This document shows, in pieces, positions 4,236-7,138 of a stretch of DNA of 7,138 nt. The notes under the pieces are model-generated. The model had not been told where the DNA came from. It was given only the letters and a program-made list of their open reading frames with translations, and made no database searches. Location of the stretch: assembly GCA_003446545.1 (NCBI GenBank), contig DMAO01000218.1:1-7138 (forward strand), read 5' to 3'. Numbering within the stretch: the stretch's first letter is position 1; every line of letters starts with the position of its first letter. The stretch is from Sphaerochaeta sp. (lineage in GTDB: Bacteria; Spirochaetota; Spirochaetia; Sphaerochaetales; Sphaerochaetaceae). Position numbers and translations under genes: made by a program.

Positions 4236-5714
4236 GTGCAGTACAACCTAACCCTCCAAGAGGTCAAAGACCTGGCGAAACATGTAAAGGGAGACCTCAT
4301 ACCCCTCACTATCGAGCTTCTCAGTGACCAGCATACACCCATAACGGTCATCAAAAAACTTAAGCAGGCAAGCACACACTGCTTCTTGCTTGAAAGTGTT
4401 GACAATCGTCAGAAATGGGGACGCTATACCTTTTTGGGATACGACCCAAGTCTGGCCCTCACCTGCCTCGATTATCAGGTAACCCTTACAGACAGCCAGG
4501 GAAAAGTTGAAGAACTTCTGGAAACGCCTCAAGAAGTCATCAGAGCCCTCTTATCGAAGAACCGGGGAATTGTCTTGCCTTCCCTCCCTCCGTTTACCGG
4601 AGGGTTGGTCGGGTACTTTTCCTACGACTTCATCAAATACAGTGAGCCTACCTTACACCTTGATGCCCAGGACAGCGAGCAGTTCAAGGATGTTGACCTC
4701 ATGCTCTTCGACCAAGTCATCTGCTTTGACAACTTTAGGCAAAAAATCATCCTCATAGCAAATATCCGCTTGGAGAATATCGAAGCAGAATACGAGAAAG
4801 CCCAAAGGCAGCTCTCTGATCTGAGAGAACGTATCCTCGACACGAACCCCGCTCTAGAGGTTGGAGGTGAACTGCTGGGGCCCTTGGAATTCCTGTTTGA
4901 CGAAAGCCAGTACTGTAGCATGGTCGAGGCAGCAAAGAGGTACATCTACGAGGGTGACATCTTCCAGGTAGTGCTCTCAAACCGTCTGCAGGCACCTTTT
5001 CGGGGGAGCCTGCTGGATACTTACCGGCTCCTGAGGACTACCAACCCCTCTCCCTACATGTTCTATTTCAGTGGATGTGACGTGGAGATCGCAGGAGCTT
5101 CCCCCGAGACGCTGGTAAAATTGCAGGATCGCATACTGCACACGTTCCCCTTGGCCGGAACCCGTCCGAGAGGAAAGGATGAGGCAGAGGACTTGGCAAA
5201 CGAACAGGCCTTGCTATCAGATGAAAAGGAACTGGCAGAACACAACATGCTGGTGGACCTAGGAAGAAACGATTTGGGACGCATCAGTGAGTTCGGGACC
5301 GTAGCGGTAGAAGAATACCTATCGGTGGAGCGTTTTAGCCATGTGATGCATCTGGGGTCAACTATTAGGGGAGTCCTGAAAGAAGGGTGTGATGCCTTGG
5401 ACGCCATCAATGCAGTACTGCCGGCAGGAACTCTCAGCGGGGCACCCAAGATCCGGGCCTGCCAGATAATCAACGAGCTGGAAAACAACAAGCGAGGTAT
5501 TTATGGAGGGGCCATCGGGTACCTTGGCTTTAGTGGAAACATGGATACCTGCATCGCCATCCGTATCGCCTATAAGAAGAATGGCAAGGTCTTTGTGCGA
5601 AGTGGAGCCGGCATTGTTGCCGACAGCGTCAGTGAGAACGAGTGGAAAGAGTGTGCAGATAAGGCAAGAGCGGTAACCAACGCCATTGAAGAAGCCTCAG
5701 GAGGTTTAGTATGA
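4236..5714 (+). CDS. trpE: Anthranilate synthase component I
   Basis: This subunit converts chorismate and ammonia (from TrpG) to anthranilate and pyruvate, the first committed step of tryptophan synthesis. It has 492 residues, a normal length. The N-terminal domain carries the feedback-inhibition motif LLES (51-54), followed by KWGRYTFLGYDP, so allosteric control by tryptophan is expected. The chorismate-binding domain shows GDIFQVVLS (240-248), the GTRPRG loop (308-313), HNMLVDLGRNDLGRI (336-350), PAGTLSGAPK (396-405) and RSGAGIVADS (455-464). The start is GTG, placed 5 nt after AAAGGAG (4224-4230); no ATG fits better. It overlaps trpG by 4 bp (ATGA). The LLES motif and the trp context favour TrpE over PabB. 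Confidence 0.97.
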   Translation: MQYNLTLQEVKDLAKHVKGDLIPLTIELLSDQHTPITVIKKLKQASTHCFLLESVDNRQKWGRYTFLGYDPSLALTCLDYQVTLTDSQGKVEELLETPQEVIRALLSKNRGIVLPSLPPFTGGLVGYFSYDFIKYSEPTLHLDAQDSEQFKDVDLMLFDQVICFDNFRQKIILIANIRLENIEAEYEKAQRQLSDLRERILDTNPALEVGGELLGPLEFLFDESQYCSMVEAAKRYIYEGDIFQVVLSNRLQAPFRGSLLDTYRLLRTTNPSPYMFYFSGCDVEIAGASPETLVKLQDRILHTFPLAGTRPRGKDEAEDLANEQALLSDEKELAEHNMLVDLGRNDLGRISEFGTVAVEEYLSVERFSHVMHLGSTIRGVLKEGCDALDAINAVLPAGTLSGAPKIRACQIINELENNKRGIYGGAIGYLGFSGNMDTCIAIRIAYKKNGKVFVRSGAGIVADSVSENEWKECADKARAVTNAIEEASGGLV

Positions 5715-6298
5715 CCCTATTGATAGACAACTACGACAGCTTCTCCTACAACCTCTATCAGGCTATAGGTATAATGGACAACTCGATCAAGGTGGTGAGA
5801 AACGACGAACTGTCGGTTGAAGAGATTATCTCGATGGGATTCAGCCGAATCATCATCTCGCCAGGACCTGGTAGGTGTGAGGATGCAGGGATTTCCATCG
5901 AGGTGATACGAGCACTAGGCAACCGAATTCCCATCCTTGGAGTCTGTCTAGGACACCAGGCCATCTGTACTGCTTTTGGAGCAGTGGTGACCCATGCCAA
6001 ACACCTGGTCCATGGGAAAAGTTCCTTGGTCGAGATTGATGGTACGAGTCCTCTTTTCAGAGGGCTCTCTTCACCTCAGAACGTTGCACGATACCACTCG
6101 CTTGCTGCCCTAGAAGAGACCATGCCCTCTTCCCTGAAGGTGACCTCCAGAACATCTGATGGGGAAATCATGGCGGTCCAGCACAAGACCTATCCGATTT
6201 TCGGAGTGCAGTTTCACCCTGAGTCGATCTTGACAGAAAATGGCCCTGCAATGTTGAGGAATTTTATGCACATCACAAAACAAGGAGAGTCATCATGA
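5711..6298 (+). CDS. trpG: Anthranilate synthase component II, glutamine amidotransferase
   Basis: This class I glutamine amidotransferase releases ammonia from glutamine and feeds it to TrpE. Its 195 residues are typical of a free-standing TrpG. Visible elements are the N-terminal LLIDNYDSFSYNL, the oxyanion-loop motif SPGPG (50-54), the nucleophile in GVCLGHQAI (C79), the HGK substrate motif (101-103), and the remaining triad in GVQFHPES (H169, E171). The ATG overlaps the trpE stop as ATGA, with AGGAGG (5699-5704) 6 nt upstream, so translation is coupled to trpE. The protein may also serve aminodeoxychorismate synthase as PabA, as in some bacteria with a single amidotransferase; this cannot be decided from the window. 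Confidence 0.97.
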   Translation: MTLLIDNYDSFSYNLYQAIGIMDNSIKVVRNDELSVEEIISMGFSRIIISPGPGRCEDAGISIEVIRALGNRIPILGVCLGHQAICTAFGAVVTHAKHLVHGKSSLVEIDGTSPLFRGLSSPQNVARYHSLAALEETMPSSLKVTSRTSDGEIMAVQHKTYPIFGVQFHPESILTENGPAMLRNFMHITKQGESS

Positions 6299-7138
6299 TA
6301 CGAGAAGCCATCAAGGGTTTGTGTAGGAAAGAAGACTTGGACTATGCAACAGCAAAGGCTGTTATGGATGAGATAATGAATGGGCAAGCCTCACCGGTCC
6401 AAATGAGCAGTTTTCTCACTGCCTTGTCCCTTAAAGGGGAGACCATCGAGGAAATCACAGCCTGTGCAGCTGGTATGCGGGAACACTGTGTACGGCTGTT
6501 ACATCAGGTGCCGGTACTTGAGATCGTAGGGACCGGAGGAGACAGGTCCAACTCCTTCAACATCTCCTCGACCAGCAGCATCGTCATCAGTTCTTGTGGA
6601 GTTCCCGTAGCCAAACACGGGAACAGAGCCGCCTCTTCACAGTGTGGTTCTGCTGATGTGTTCGAAGCCTTGGGAGTCAACATAGGGGTGAGCAACGAAA
6701 AGAGCAAAGAACTCCTACATTCCATCGGCCTGTGTTTCCTCTTTGCCCAGAACTATCATATAGCAATGAAGTATGTAGCCCCGGTGAGAAGGGAATTGGG
6801 TATCCGTACGGTATTCAATATCCTAGGGCCCCTCGCCAATCCTGCGGGGGCAACAATGCAGTTGATGGGAGTCTATGACAAAAGCCTGGTTGTACCCCTA
6901 TCTCAGGTAATGGCTAATCTGGGAGTCGAGGACGGTATGGTGGTCTTTGGGCAGGATGGGTTGGATGAAATTTCCTTAAGCAGCCCCACCAGTGTCTGTG
7001 AAGTGAGAGGAGGTACCTTTACCCAGTATGAGATCAGAGCGGAACAATTTGGGTTTCAGCGGTGCAAGAAGGAAGACCTGCTGGGTGGGGATGCCCAGAC
7101 AAATGCTGAGATTACCCGCTCGGTTATCGAGGGAAGTC
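6295..7138 (+). CDS. trpD: Anthranilate phosphoribosyltransferase, 3' end beyond window
   Basis: This enzyme attaches phosphoribose from PRPP to anthranilate, the step after TrpE/TrpG. The visible 281 residues are about four fifths of the usual length of about 340. The N-terminal helical domain leads to the PRPP motif GTGGD (79-83), followed by NSFNISST. Then come KHGNRAASSQCGSAD (107-121), contacting pyrophosphate and anthranilate, GPLANP (178-183), and the metal-binding DGLDE (221-225). The ATG overlaps the trpG stop by 4 bp (6295-6298), with AAGGAG 7 nt upstream. There is no fusion to TrpG, unlike in enterobacteria. The frame is intact to the last base, so the truncation is only the window edge. 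trpC and trpF would be expected next. Confidence 0.97.
   Translation, partial: MIREAIKGLCRKEDLDYATAKAVMDEIMNGQASPVQMSSFLTALSLKGETIEEITACAAGMREHCVRLLHQVPVLEIVGTGGDRSNSFNISSTSSIVISSCGVPVAKHGNRAASSQCGSADVFEALGVNIGVSNEKSKELLHSIGLCFLFAQNYHIAMKYVAPVRRELGIRTVFNILGPLANPAGATMQLMGVYDKSLVVPLSQVMANLGVEDGMVVFGQDGLDEISLSSPTSVCEVRGGTFTQYEIRAEQFGFQRCKKEDLLGGDAQTNAEITRSVIEGS

Noticed and set aside
3344..4405. 353-codon open frame on the - strand across trpA and trpE
   Set aside because: It is antisense to well-conserved genes, spans their intergenic gap and shows no recognisable domain. It is a shadow frame.

Overview
The window looks like bacterial chromosome of moderate GC content. It carries most of a tryptophan biosynthesis operon on the + strand and a divergent three-gene HipBST-type toxin-antitoxin module on the - strand, with the start of an asparaginase-like gene at the left edge. 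No taxonomic marker gene is present. The gene set, the Cys-containing HipT kinase and the codon usage would fit a Sphaerochaeta-like spirochaete or a Firmicute-like lineage, but this is only a guess.

Left edge (1-472): the first 21 codons of an L-asparaginase-family gene run leftwards out of the window from an ATG at 64. Behind it lies about 400 bp with no convincing gene. That stretch holds a 10-bp direct repeat, a strong hairpin at 244-277 that probably ends the hipBST transcript, and a doubtful Cys-containing ORF.

473-1973 (- strand): three overlapping genes in the order hipB (XRE-family repressor), hipS (the HipA N-terminal subdomain as a separate protein) and hipT (HipA-like Ser/Thr kinase with an added N-terminal CxxC...HxxC motif). 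The kinase core is complete, so this is a working split HipA and not a frameshifted one.

1974-2232: a dense regulatory intergenic region. Four related inverted repeats (ATACCC-N4-GGGTAT type) have centres at 1992.5, 2033.5, 2073.5 and 2114.5, that is 41, 40 and 41 bp apart. The first abuts a TATAAT box for hipB. The fourth lies inside a 34-bp palindrome on the trp side. A different inverted repeat, TTCTAT-N2-ATAGAA, sits at the probable trp promoter.

2233-7138 (+ strand): trpB, trpA, trpE, trpG and trpD (cut by the window end). trpB/trpA, trpE/trpG and trpG/trpD overlap by a few bases. A 46-bp gap before trpE carries a second copy of TTCTAT-N2-ATAGAA, so the operon probably has two transcription units (BA and EGD...) under one regulator. 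The genes encode anthranilate synthase (TrpE+TrpG), anthranilate phosphoribosyltransferase (TrpD) and tryptophan synthase (TrpA+TrpB). trpC and trpF would be expected beyond the window.

The most notable point is the pairing. The characterised E. coli HipT kinase inactivates tryptophanyl-tRNA synthetase, and here a HipBST module is divergent from the tryptophan operon across a shared, operator-rich region. A functional link is inference.
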